64,000 bases of DNA from CBDHCC01 sp965219235 (GTDB lineage Bacteria; Pseudomonadota; Alphaproteobacteria; Sphingomonadales; Sphingomonadaceae), in NCBI GenBank assembly GCA_965219235.1, contig OZ244721.1, positions 620,001-684,000 on the forward strand, in the 5' to 3' direction. Shown here piece by piece: positions 34,596 through 42,465 of this stretch. The notes under the pieces are model-generated. The model had not been told where the DNA came from. It was given only the letters and a program-made list of their open reading frames with translations, and searched no databases. A program made the translations under genes and the position numbers. Each line of letters starts with the position of its first letter. Within the stretch, counting starts at the first letter, position 1.

Positions 34596-35981
34596 TCAGG
34601 CCGCGTTGTCGATGCCGAGGTCCGAGAGCTTCCGGTAGAGGGTCGAGCGGCCGATCCCCAGGCGGCGGGCGACCTCGCTCATGCGGCCGCCATAGTGATT
34701 GATCGCGAGCCGGATCACGTCGGCCTCGATGTCGCAGAGCAGGCGCAGCTCGCCCTCCTCGAACAGCTCGACGCCCGCACCGAACCGCGCCGGACCCGCG
34801 CCCTCGCCGAGCTGGTCAAGGAGGGCCGGGAAATCGAACTCGGTGAGCGCGTCGCCGTTCGCCATGGCGGCGGCGCGGAACAGCGCGCCCTCCAGCTGGC
34901 GCAGGTTGCCGGGCCAGTCGTGGCGCCGGAGCAGCGACAGCGCGCCGTCGGTGACGCTGAGCGGGCGGGTGCCGGTCAGCTCGCCGATGCGGCGCAGCGT
35001 GTCGCGGGTCAAAGCCGGCAGGTCGCCGGTGCGCTCGCGCAGCGGTGGCAGCTCGATGGTGGTCGCCGACAGCTTGTAGAACAGGTCCTCGCGCACCCGA
35101 CCCGCCGCGACCAGCCGCGCCAGGCCGCCGTCGTCGCCGGCGATGACGCGCACATCCACGCGGTGCCGGATGGCGCTGCCGGTCGCCTGCACCTCGCCCC
35201 GCTCGATCGCGCGCACCAGCCGCGCCTGCAGCCGGAGCGGCAGCCGGTCGGGCGCGGTGAGGTGCAGCGTGCCGCCGTCGGCGTCCACGATCGCGCCGTG
35301 CGGACCCTCGCCGGGGGGAAAGCCGAACAGCAGCCGGTCAAGCGCCTCGGGCGATCGGCCCTCCAGCGCCGCGCGCGAGAAGGGCGCATCGGTGCGCGGT
35401 CCGGCGGCGTGGATGGCGCGCGCCAGCCAGACGCGGCCGCTGCCCGCCTCGCCGGTGATGAGCAGCGGACCGCGCGAGCGCGCCGCCTTGGCCGCGATCG
35501 CGAGCGCGGCGCGGAAGCCGGGAGAGGACCCGACCGCCCGGTCCAAGACCGGCCGGTGGGGCAGCCGCTCGGTGAGCGGGCGCAGCTCGGTCAGCTCCGG
35601 TCCACCCTCGACCGCGTCGTCGAGCGCGCGCGCCAGCCGGTCCGCGCCCACCGGCAGCAGCAGATAGTCGCTGGCGCCCGCGCGCAGGGCGTCGATCACC
35701 GTGGTCGAACGCGCGCCTCCGGTCATGACGACCACGGGCAGCTGGGGCCTCAGCGAGCGGATGCGGCGGACGAGCGAGGCGGGATCGCGCAGCGGACGGT
35801 CGGCGTTCAGCGCGACCGCGTCGAGTTGCATCCCCTCATGCGTGCCCAGTGTCGCCAGCGCGCGCTCCGTATCCTGGGCGACGAGCGCGCGCCAGCCGCG
35901 CTGCGCCAGCGCCTCGCCGTGGGTGTCCGCGGTGGCCGCGTCATCGACGAAGAGGAGCAGGCGGGAACCGGCGGGCGTCAT
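34596..35981 (-). CDS. NtrC-family regulator with inactivated receiver and AAA+ domains
   Basis: 461 residues with the receiver/AAA+/Fis-HTH layout. The receiver (1-120) lacks the phospho-accepting Asp (ALNADRP where LLDxxxP is expected) and the conserved Lys (YLLLPVG instead of YLxKP). The AAA+ domain (about 150-380) keeps a Walker-A-like GEAGSGRVWLARAIH but without the Lys, has no GAFTGA loop (LLFGFPPGEGPHGA), and lacks the Walker B Asp-Glu after GGTLHL. REDLFYKLSATTIELPPLRER and DWPGNLRQLEGALFRA are retained. The Fis-type HTH (VIRLAINHYGGRMSEVARRL, GIGRSTLYRKLSDLGI) is intact. It should bind DNA but probably cannot activate sigma-54 polymerase; repressor or NtrC-like sigma-70 regulator are options. 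Confidence 0.85.
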   Translation of the reverse strand: MTPAGSRLLLFVDDAATADTHGEALAQRGWRALVAQDTERALATLGTHEGMQLDAVALNADRPLRDPASLVRRIRSLRPQLPVVVMTGGARSTTVIDALRAGASDYLLLPVGADRLARALDDAVEGGPELTELRPLTERLPHRPVLDRAVGSSPGFRAALAIAAKAARSRGPLLITGEAGSGRVWLARAIHAAGPRTDAPFSRAALEGRSPEALDRLLFGFPPGEGPHGAIVDADGGTLHLTAPDRLPLRLQARLVRAIERGEVQATGSAIRHRVDVRVIAGDDGGLARLVAAGRVREDLFYKLSATTIELPPLRERTGDLPALTRDTLRRIGELTGTRPLSVTDGALSLLRRHDWPGNLRQLEGALFRAAAMANGDALTEFDFPALLDQLGEGAGPARFGAGVELFEEGELRLLCDIEADVIRLAINHYGGRMSEVARRLGIGRSTLYRKLSDLGIDNAA

Positions 35982-36060
35982 GGGTCGGTGGGCCTCCGAT
36001 GGCCGGTGTCGGGATGCGCGGCGCGCGGACCAGGGTCTAGCCCGCGCGCGGTAAAGACGC

Positions 36061-36098
36061 GCTTAAGCCCTTTTCCTGCCGCTCCGGCCCGCTTAAGC
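36061..36098. promoter_or_regulatory. Paired GCTTAAGC palindromes upstream of the pnt operon
   Basis: The 8-base palindrome GCTTAAGC occurs at 36061-36068 and again at 36091-36098, exactly 30 bases apart, in the leader of the small membrane protein and pntAA. The pairing suggests a dimeric regulator site. No known factor is assigned. Confidence 0.35.
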
Positions 36099-36131
36099 TG
36101 GCAGCGCATCGACACTGGGCAGAGGACCTCC

Positions 36132-36257
36132 ATGGACCGTTACAACGAGAACGCCGGACCCACCTATAACCGATTCATCAGCGGGCTGAAGTGGAGCGCC
36201 GTGGTGGTGGCGGTGATCGCGGCGGTGGTGGTGCTGATCATCTCGCGCGGATCGTGA
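36132..36257 (+). CDS. Small membrane protein, aa3-type cytochrome oxidase subunit IV-like
   Basis: 41 residues: MDRYNENAGPTYNRFISGLK, then one helix (WSAVVVAVIAAVVVLIISR). Size and pattern fit the bacterial aa3 oxidase subunit IV family (short soluble start, single helix), which in sphingomonads is often annotated directly before the transhydrogenase. AGAGGA stands 6 bases before the ATG. The stop overlaps the pntAA GTG. No other oxidase genes lie nearby, so the name describes a family rather than a proven function. Confidence 0.6.
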   Translation: MDRYNENAGPTYNRFISGLKWSAVVVAVIAAVVVLIISRGS

Positions 36258-37396
36258 CCGCGACGGTCGCCGTGCTCGCCGCCCGGTCGGCGGGCGAGAC
36301 GCGGGCGGCGGCGACTCCGGAGACGGTGGCGAAACTGGTCAAGCGGGGCGCCGCCGTCCGCGTGGAGGCCGGCGCCGGCCTGGGGGCCGGCATCGACGAC
36401 GAGGCCTACCGCGAGGCCGGCGCCTCCCCGATAGCGGGCGACGACGTGGCGGAAGGCGCCAGCGTCGCGCTGTGCGTCGAGCCGCCGGAGCCCGACCGGC
36501 TGGCGGGCGCGGTGCCCGGCGCGCTGCTGCTCGGGCTGCTCGACCCGACCGGCCGACGGGATCGGATCGACGCCTACGCCGCCGCCGGGCTGGATGCGGT
36601 GGCCTGCGAGTTCCTGCCGCGCATCAGCCGCGCGCAGTCGATGGACGTGCTGTCCAGCCAGGCCAACCTCGCCGGCTACAAGGCGGTGATCGACGCGGCC
36701 GCCGCCTACGGGCGTGCCTTCCCGATGATGATGACGGCGGCGGGCACCGTGTCGGCGGCGCGCGTGTTCGTGATGGGCGTGGGCGTCGCGGGGCTGCAGG
36801 CGATCGCGACCGCCCGGCGGCTGGGCGCGCAGGTGTCCGCCACCGACGTGCGCTCCGCCACGCGCGAGCAGATCCGCTCGCTGGGCGCCAAGCCGATCTT
36901 CGTGGAGACGGTGGAGGGCGTCGCGGGCGAGGGGCGGGGGGGGTATGCCGGCGAGGTGTCGGAGGAGTATCGCCGCGCCCAGGCGGAGCTCGTCTCCGAC
37001 CACATCGCCCGGCAGGACATCGTCGTCACCACGGCGCAGATTCCCGGCCGCCCCGCTCCGCGCCTGGTCACCGGCACCCAGCTCGCGACCATGCGGCCGG
37101 GATCGGTGCTGTTCGATCTTGCGGTGGCGCAGGGCGGCAATGTCGAGGGGTCGCGCGCCGACGAGGCGGTAAAGCGCCACGGCGTCACCATCCTGGGCTA
37201 TGCCAACGTGCCCGCGCGCCTGGCCCCGGAGGCGAGCGCGCTCTACGCCCGCAACCTCCTGAACCTGCTCACCGCCTTCTGGAACGACGAGGCGGGGGGG
37301 CCGGTGCTGCCGGAGGACGACGAGATCGTGCTCGGCGCGCGGGTGACCCATGGCGGCCGCGTGGTCGGCGACCGTCTGTCCGGCACCGCGCCCTGA
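36254..37396 (+). CDS. pntAA: NAD(P) transhydrogenase alpha subunit, soluble part
   Basis: Domain I (NAD(H)-binding) of the proton-pumping transhydrogenase that makes NADPH. 380 residues: ETRAAATPETVAKLVKRGA, RISRAQSMDVLSSQANLAGY, the NAD fold VFVMGVGVAGLQAIATARRL, VSATDVRSATREQIRSLGA, the mobile loop (ARQDIVVTTAQIPGRPAP) and LFDLAVAQGGNVEGS. GTG start overlaps the previous stop. The membrane subunits pntAB and pntB follow, separated by a fasciclin-domain gene. Confidence 0.93.
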   Translation: MTATVAVLAARSAGETRAAATPETVAKLVKRGAAVRVEAGAGLGAGIDDEAYREAGASPIAGDDVAEGASVALCVEPPEPDRLAGAVPGALLLGLLDPTGRRDRIDAYAAAGLDAVACEFLPRISRAQSMDVLSSQANLAGYKAVIDAAAAYGRAFPMMMTAAGTVSAARVFVMGVGVAGLQAIATARRLGAQVSATDVRSATREQIRSLGAKPIFVETVEGVAGEGRGGYAGEVSEEYRRAQAELVSDHIARQDIVVTTAQIPGRPAPRLVTGTQLATMRPGSVLFDLAVAQGGNVEGSRADEAVKRHGVTILGYANVPARLAPEASALYARNLLNLLTAFWNDEAGGPVLPEDDEIVLGARVTHGGRVVGDRLSGTAP

Positions 37397-37463
37397 TCCG
37401 GTGGAGTCGGACCCTTCCCGCCGCTCGTTCATTGGTATGGCGAACGACAAGGGAGACACGACA

Positions 37464-38117
37464 ATGATGCTCAAACTGGCAACCGCGCTTATGGCCGGCA
37501 CGCTCCTGGCGGGCTGTGCCTCGACCATGGCCGACGACAACATGGATTCCTCCATGCAGACCCCGGCCTCGGCCGAAACCACCATGCCGGCCAGGACGAC
37601 CACGTCCGCCCGGATGTCGATGAAGAACCCGATGGTGGGCGGCGTGGCGATGATGGCCAACCGCACGATCGTCCAGAACGCATCGGCCGCCCCCAACCTG
37701 ACCACCCTGGTCAAGGCGGTGACCGCCGCCGATCTCGCGAGCACGCTGTCGGGACCCGGCCCGTTCACGGTGTTCGCGCCGACCAACGACGCCTTCGACC
37801 GCGCGCCCGCCGGGCTGGTGTCGACGCTGATGAAGCCGGAGAACAAGGCCACTCTTCAGAAGCTCTTGAAGTACCATGTCGTGTCCGGCAAGCTGACCGC
37901 GGCCGACCTGATGCAGCGGATCAAGGCGGGGGGTGGCACGGCCACCATCAACACGGTCGAGGGCGAGGCGCTGAGCCTGATGATGGGCGACAACAACTCC
38001 ATCATGATCATGGGCAAGAACAATTCGAACGCCTATGTCATCACCCCCGACGTGATGCAGTCGAACGGCGTCGTCCATGTCATCAACGGCGTGCTCGCCC
38101 CCACCCTGACGCCGTAG
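37464..38117 (+). CDS. Fasciclin (FAS1) domain lipoprotein
   Basis: 217-residue lipoprotein: signal with LLAGC lipobox, a Met/Ser/Thr-rich spacer (about 22-65), then one complete FAS1 domain: the H1 motif GPFTVFAPTNDAFDRAP, LLKYHVVSGKLTAADLMQ and the H2-region VLQ-like end ITPDVMQSNGVVHVINGVLA. FAS1 domains mediate adhesion or protein contacts. ATG at 37464 (a second ATG follows) has GGGAG 8 bases upstream. It sits between pntAA and pntAB and is followed by a terminator, so it is probably an inserted independent gene. Confidence 0.9.
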   Translation: MMLKLATALMAGTLLAGCASTMADDNMDSSMQTPASAETTMPARTTTSARMSMKNPMVGGVAMMANRTIVQNASAAPNLTTLVKAVTAADLASTLSGPGPFTVFAPTNDAFDRAPAGLVSTLMKPENKATLQKLLKYHVVSGKLTAADLMQRIKAGGGTATINTVEGEALSLMMGDNNSIMIMGKNNSNAYVITPDVMQSNGVVHVINGVLAPTLTP

Positions 38118-38139
38118 TCCGATTCGGGATATGCGTGCG

Positions 38140-38178
38140 GGCCGTGCCGCCCCTCTCCGAGGGGTGACACGGCCTTTT
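38140..38178 (+). terminator. Rho-independent terminator after the fasciclin gene
   Basis: Stem GGCCGTG...CACGGCC with inner pairing CCCCTC/GAGGGG, then TTTT. It would end transcripts from pntAA and the fasciclin gene before pntAB, implying a separate promoter for pntAB-pntB or partial readthrough. Confidence 0.8.
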
Positions 38179-38254
38179 CGTGCTAGGGGATCCCCCTCGA
38201 CAGCCGTGCGCGCCGACCCCTAGGATAGGCGCGGCAAAGGGGAGGGTGCCGGCC

Positions 38255-38536
38255 ATGAGCTTTCTCGCGATCCTATCGATCTTCGTGCTCGCCTGCTTCG
38301 TCGGCTATTTCGTCGTCTGGTCGGTGACGCCCGCGCTGCACACCCCGCTGATGGCGGTCACCAACGCGATCTCGTCGGTGATCGTCGTCGGCGCGCTGAT
38401 CGCGAGCGCCGGGGCGGGCTCGCCAGGGGCCAAGTGGCTGGGACTGGCCGCCGTGGTGCTGGCGTCGATCAACATCTTCGGCGGCTTCGCGGTCACCGAA
38501 CGGATGCTGGCGATGTACAGGAAGAAGGAGCGGTGA
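38255..38536 (+). CDS. pntAB: NAD(P) transhydrogenase alpha subunit, membrane part
   Basis: 93-residue membrane subunit with three helices (LAILSIFVLACFVGYFVVW; TPLMAVTNAISSVIVVGALI; WLGLAAVVLASINIFGGFAV). The stretch VTPALHTPLMAVTNAISSVI is the conserved PntA C-terminal signature. GGGGAGGG lies upstream of the ATG. pntB starts 2 bases after its stop. Confidence 0.93.
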   Translation: MSFLAILSIFVLACFVGYFVVWSVTPALHTPLMAVTNAISSVIVVGALIASAGAGSPGAKWLGLAAVVLASINIFGGFAVTERMLAMYRKKER

Positions 38537-38537
38537 G

Positions 38538-40055
38538 ATGATCGCGCTTCTCCCCCTGCCGGCGTCCCTGCCCCCTCCGTTGGTCCTTCCCTCCGTCGGC
38601 GACGCGGTGGGCGGTCATGCCGCCGTCAGCCCGTGGGCGGCGCTCGCCTATCTGGTCGCGGGCGTGTGCTTCATCCTGGCGCTGCGCGGCCTGTCGAGCC
38701 CGGCAAGCAGCCGTCGCGGCAATCGGTTCGGCATGGCGGGCATGGCACTCGCCGTGGGCACCACGCTGGCGACGCACTGGAACGCCAGCATCGGGGAGAT
38801 CCTCGTCGCCATCGCGATCGGCGCCGTGATCGGGCTGATCATCGCGCGGCGGATCGCGATGACGGCGATGCCCCAGCTCGTCGCCGCCTTCCATTCCCTC
38901 GTCGGATTGGCGGCGGTGCTGGTGGCGCTGGCGGCCTGGCTCAACCCGGCGGCGTTCGGCATCCTGGCGGTCGAGAGCGTGACGACCGATCTCGATCTGA
39001 CGTCGATCCGCGTGGCGATCGCGCCCGTCAGCCGGATCGAGCTGGGCCTCGGGTCCGCCATCGGCGCGCTGACCTTCTCCGGCTCGGTGATCGCGTTCCT
39101 GAAGCTCAACGGCAATATGGGGGGCAAGCCGATCCTGTTGCCGGGCCGGCACATCCTCAACCTCGGCCTGATCGTCGCCATCCTGGCGCTGATCGGCCTG
39201 TGGGTCGCGGGCGTAGTCGGACCGGCGGTGTTCCCCGTGGTCACCGCGCTCGCCTTCGCGCTGGGCTTCCTGCTCATCGTGCCCATCGGCGGGGCGGACA
39301 TGCCGGTCGTGGTGTCGATGCTCAACAGCTATTCCGGCTGGGCGGCCGCCGCGATGGGGTTCACGCTGGGCAACACGGCGATGATCATCACCGGCGCTCT
39401 GGTCGGCGCGTCGGGCGCGATCCTGAGCTACATCATGTGCCGGGCGATGAACCGCTCGTTCCTCTCCGTCATCGCCGGTGGGTTCGGCGCAACGGCGGCG
39501 GTCGGCGAGGGGGAGGCGATCGACCGGCCGTGGAAGCGCGGCTCGGCCGAGGACGCGGCCTTTTTGATGGCGCAGGCGGAGCGGGTCATCATCGTGCCGG
39601 GTTACGGCATGGCGGTCGCCCAGGCGCAGCACGCGCTGCGCGAGATGGCGGACCTGCTGAAGGCCAAGGGGGTCGGCGTCAAATACGCCATCCATCCCGT
39701 CGCAGGTCGGATGCCGGGCCATATGAACGTGCTGCTCGCCGAGGCGAACGTGCCCTATGACGAGGTGTTCGAGCTCGACGACATCAACGGCGAGTTCGCG
39801 CAGACCGATGTCGCCTTCGTCATCGGGGCCAACGACGTGACCAACCCGGCGGCCAAGACCGACAAGACCTCGCCCATCTACGGAATGCCGGTGCTGGACG
39901 TGGAAAAGGCCAAGACCGTGCTGTTCATCAAGCGATCGATGGGTGGCGTCGGCTATGCCGGCGTGGACAACGACGTGTTCTACCGCGACAACACCATGAT
40001 GCTGTTGTCCGACGCCAAGAAGATGGTCGACGAGATCAACAAGAGCTTCGACTGA
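38538..40055 (+). CDS. pntB: NAD(P) transhydrogenase beta subunit
   Basis: 505 residues. About eight to nine helices form the proton channel (about 30-290), followed by the NADP(H)-binding domain III: VIIVPGYGMAVAQAQHALRE (GYGxAxAxAQ fold), HPVAGRMPGHMNVLLAEANV, FVIGANDVTNPAAKTDKTSP and FIKRSMGGVGYAGVDN, all classic PntB motifs. Completes the three-subunit alphaproteobacterial transhydrogenase with pntAA and pntAB. Confidence 0.95.
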   Translation: MIALLPLPASLPPPLVLPSVGDAVGGHAAVSPWAALAYLVAGVCFILALRGLSSPASSRRGNRFGMAGMALAVGTTLATHWNASIGEILVAIAIGAVIGLIIARRIAMTAMPQLVAAFHSLVGLAAVLVALAAWLNPAAFGILAVESVTTDLDLTSIRVAIAPVSRIELGLGSAIGALTFSGSVIAFLKLNGNMGGKPILLPGRHILNLGLIVAILALIGLWVAGVVGPAVFPVVTALAFALGFLLIVPIGGADMPVVVSMLNSYSGWAAAAMGFTLGNTAMIITGALVGASGAILSYIMCRAMNRSFLSVIAGGFGATAAVGEGEAIDRPWKRGSAEDAAFLMAQAERVIIVPGYGMAVAQAQHALREMADLLKAKGVGVKYAIHPVAGRMPGHMNVLLAEANVPYDEVFELDDINGEFAQTDVAFVIGANDVTNPAAKTDKTSPIYGMPVLDVEKAKTVLFIKRSMGGVGYAGVDNDVFYRDNTMMLLSDAKKMVDEINKSFD

Positions 40056-40073
40056 CGTGCGCGCGCGTTTCGG

Positions 40074-40208
40074 ATGAGGAGCCTGGGCCTGATCGGCGGC
40101 GTGAGTTGGCGCTCGATCGAAAAGCACCCCTCGCCAAGAACCGAGGCACGACCCGGAGGCCGATCTGATCGCCGACTTGTCCGCACCGATCCGGACCCCG
40201 CGCGATGA
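40074..40208 (+). pseudogene. 5' remnant of an aspartate/glutamate racemase gene
   Basis: A 44-codon frame begins MRSLGLIGGVSWRSIEKH, which resembles the N-terminus of YgeA-type aspartate/glutamate racemases (MxTLGLIGGMSWEST). After about 18 residues the similarity is lost and the frame ends. The remainder of the gene is absent; the next gene begins 28 bases further on. Evidence rests on a short match. Confidence 0.45.
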
Positions 40209-40236
40209 CACCGGAGCAAGAGAGGATCACACCGGA

Positions 40237-41118
40237 ATGGAACCCGCTTCGAAGCCCCACACCCTCGAGCCCCGGGTCCTCGTCGTGGGAGAGGTCACCA
40301 CGTCGGAGATCCGCGAGATCGAGGCGGGCGGCTATCGGATCGGCTGGCGGTGCGCGTTCGAGGAGGCGGAGGGCCGCGCGCGCGACGTCCACGCCGACCT
40401 GGTGGTCGTCGCCCTGGACGAGGCGGAGCCCGACCGGCTCGACATCTGCGCCGCCTTGGCCGAGAGTGCCGGTCCGGTCGCGCTGCGCTTTCCCCGGTCC
40501 GCGCTCGCGCCAGTGGCGGATCGGCTGGGCGGAGGCCCCGCGCTGCTGCTGTGCGATCCGGCGCCGGGCGAGCTGGCCGGCGAGCTGGCGCTGATCCACG
40601 CCGGCGCGGGGTCGCACGACTCCGCGGGTCGGCAGGAGGCGCCGCATCTGCGGCTGCTGGCCGGTCGGGTGAGCCGCATCGCGCGCACGCTGGCCGAGAC
40701 GACCGACACCGCCCCCGGGCTGGGCCGGCTGCGCAGCCCCACGGACGACTTCCACCCCACCCCGCGCGCGGTCGCGACCGCGGCGCCGGTCACCGCGCGC
40801 GCGGTGCGCGCGGTCATCGCGGGGCGGCGGCTGCGCGACCGTTTCCTGGACCCCGACCTGTTCGGCGAGCCGGCCTGGGACATGCTGCTGGACCTCTACG
40901 CCGCACGGCTGGAACACGCCCGCGTGTCGGTGTCCAGCCTGTGCATCGCGGCCGCCGTGCCCTCCACCACGGCGCTGCGCTGGCTGCGCACATTGACCGA
41001 GAGCGGCCTGGTGGAGCGCCGCCCCGACCCGCACGACAAGCGCCGGGTCTTCATCGAACTGGGCGAGGACGCCGCCGCCGGGATGAACGGCTATTTCGCC
41101 GCGCTGGCCGAACAGTGA
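40237..41118 (+). CDS. Transcriptional regulator with a MarR-like winged helix
   Basis: 293 residues. The N-terminal half (LVVGEVTTSEIREIEAGGYR, ADLVVVALDEAEPDRLDICA) looks like a degenerate receiver-like alpha/beta domain without clear catalytic residues. The C-terminal 100 residues contain a winged helix: VSVSSLCIAAAVPSTTALRW, LRTLTESGLVERRPDPHDKR with the wing DPxDKRRVFIEL typical of MarR proteins. ATG at 40237 was selected; AGAGGA is 11 bases upstream. Target genes unknown; it is alone on this strand before tRNA-Val. Confidence 0.75.
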   Translation: MEPASKPHTLEPRVLVVGEVTTSEIREIEAGGYRIGWRCAFEEAEGRARDVHADLVVVALDEAEPDRLDICAALAESAGPVALRFPRSALAPVADRLGGGPALLLCDPAPGELAGELALIHAGAGSHDSAGRQEAPHLRLLAGRVSRIARTLAETTDTAPGLGRLRSPTDDFHPTPRAVATAAPVTARAVRAVIAGRRLRDRFLDPDLFGEPAWDMLLDLYAARLEHARVSVSSLCIAAAVPSTTALRWLRTLTESGLVERRPDPHDKRRVFIELGEDAAAGMNGYFAALAEQ

Positions 41119-41161
41119 CGCGCTTGCGCCCGCCGCGCCGCTGAGGCAGGAGGCTGCGGGC

Positions 41162-41237
41162 GGGCGCTTAGCTCAGTCGGTAGAGCATCTCGTTTACACC
41201 GAGAGGGTCGGCGGTTCGAACCCGTCAGCGCCCACCA
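41162..41237 (+). tRNA. tRNA-Val (anticodon TAC)
   Basis: 76-base cloverleaf: acceptor GGGCGCT with AGCGCCC, D-arm AGCTCAGTCGGTAGAGC, anticodon stem TCTCG/CGAGA with loop TTTACAC (anticodon TAC), T-arm GGCGGTTCGAACCCGTC, discriminator A and encoded CCA. Confidence 0.95.
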
Positions 41238-41241
41238 GCGC

Positions 41242-41805
41242 TCACAGCTCGCGGATCAGGAGACGCGCGACCGCGATCCAGCCGGGGTTGCGCACGACCT
41301 GCTGCCGACTGCCGGAGCCCGGTGGCAGCACGAGCAGCTTGTCGCCCTCGCGCCCGATCATCCGTCCGAAGGCGAAGCGCCCGGCGGGCTTGGGCACCAG
41401 CACGTCGCGGTTGAGCGCGCCCGCGAAGTCGTCGGGCGCGAGCCGCTCCAGCCACACCATGTCGCCCGCGCGCCAGTCGCCGATCGACACGTCGATCGCG
41501 ACCGCGACATCGCCGGAGCGCGGATGGGGCGGTTTGATCGACAAGGGCTTGGTCGGCGCGTTCGCCCCGTCGGCGCCCAGCCGGGCGGCGACCTCGACCC
41601 GCTCCTGATCGGGCAGCTGGACTAGGTCCGCCGCCTCGACGCCGAGCGCCCGGGCGATGCGGTTGAGCCAGCCGACCGACACGGTGCGCGTGCCCGTCTC
41701 CAGCCGGCCGATCGTCTGGGCGGTGGTCGGCGGCTCGCAGCGCGCGGCGACCTCGGCGAGCGTGAGCCCCTTGGCGCGCCGCACCTCGCGGATGGCGGTG
41801 ATCAT
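41242..41805 (-). CDS. XRE-family regulator with a C-terminal S24/LexA-like domain
   Basis: 187 residues. The N-terminal HTH (MITAIREVRRAKGLTLAEVA, PTTAQTIGRLETGTRTVSVG, WLNRIARALGVEAADLVQLP) is a clear Cro/CI-type domain (about 1-62). The C-terminal half (SIGDWRAGDMVWLERLAPDD, LVPKPAGRFAFGRMIGREGD) resembles the S24-like beta domain of phage repressors, but I do not see a convincing Ser-Lys dyad. ATG at 41805 is preceded by AAGGAG 9 bases upstream. Ends 5 bases from tRNA-Val, on the opposite strand. Confidence 0.82.
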   Translation of the reverse strand: MITAIREVRRAKGLTLAEVAARCEPPTTAQTIGRLETGTRTVSVGWLNRIARALGVEAADLVQLPDQERVEVAARLGADGANAPTKPLSIKPPHPRSGDVAVAIDVSIGDWRAGDMVWLERLAPDDFAGALNRDVLVPKPAGRFAFGRMIGREGDKLLVLPPGSGSRQQVVRNPGWIAVARLLIREL

Positions 41806-41883
41806 CGACGGCGTCTCCTTTATGCGAACCCCACTGGTTTCGTTACTAGGCACTCGAGCGCCCGCTTGGCAAGGGGCGGCCGC

Positions 41884-42465
41884 TCACAGGAGGTATTTGA
41901 GCGCGACGAAGCCGCCCACGCCGACCGCCGCCACCGCGACCGTGACCAGGCCGAAATGCCGCTCCAGCAGGCGGCGCGCCGGCTCGCCCAGCCAGCGCAG
42001 CAGCGCCGCCTCGACCCCGAAGCGCGCCGAGCGGCTGACGATCGCCGCGCCGACCAGGACGGGCAGCGGCAGCGCGGTGGCGCCGGCCGCGATCGTCACG
42101 ACCTTGAACGGCAGCGGCGTGAAGCCCGCGAGGAGGACATAGAGCCAGCCGCGCGCGACGAACTCCGCCCGAAAGGCGTCGAAGGCGCCGGTCAGGCCAT
42201 AGAGCGCCAGCACCGGCCCGCCCACCGCCTCGAACAGGAACGCGCCGATCGCGTAGCCGAGCAGCGCGCCGAGCACGGAGGCGGCGGCGCACACCACCGC
42301 ATAGCGCCAGGCGCGGCGCGGCTGCGCCAGGCACATGGGGATCAGCATGATGTCGGGCGGGATCGGAAAGACGGAGCTTTCCAGGAACGACACCAGCGCC
42401 AGCCAGCGTGTGGCCAGCGGGTGCGCCGCCTTGGCGAGCGTCCAGTCGTAGAGGCGGCGCAGCAT
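41884..42465 (-). CDS. YqaA/DedA-family membrane protein
   Basis: 193 residues, about five helices, of the VTT/DedA superfamily: LVSFLESSVFPIPPDIMLIP (re-entrant loop), YAVVCAAASVLGALLGYAIG and RGWLYVLLAGFTPLPFKVVT with the conserved F.P.P motif. DedA relatives transport undecaprenyl phosphate or other lipids. ATG overlaps the stop of the upstream DUF418 gene by 4 bases. Confidence 0.88.
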   Translation of the reverse strand: MLRRLYDWTLAKAAHPLATRWLALVSFLESSVFPIPPDIMLIPMCLAQPRRAWRYAVVCAAASVLGALLGYAIGAFLFEAVGGPVLALYGLTGAFDAFRAEFVARGWLYVLLAGFTPLPFKVVTIAAGATALPLPVLVGAAIVSRSARFGVEAALLRWLGEPARRLLERHFGLVTVAVAAVGVGGFVALKYLL

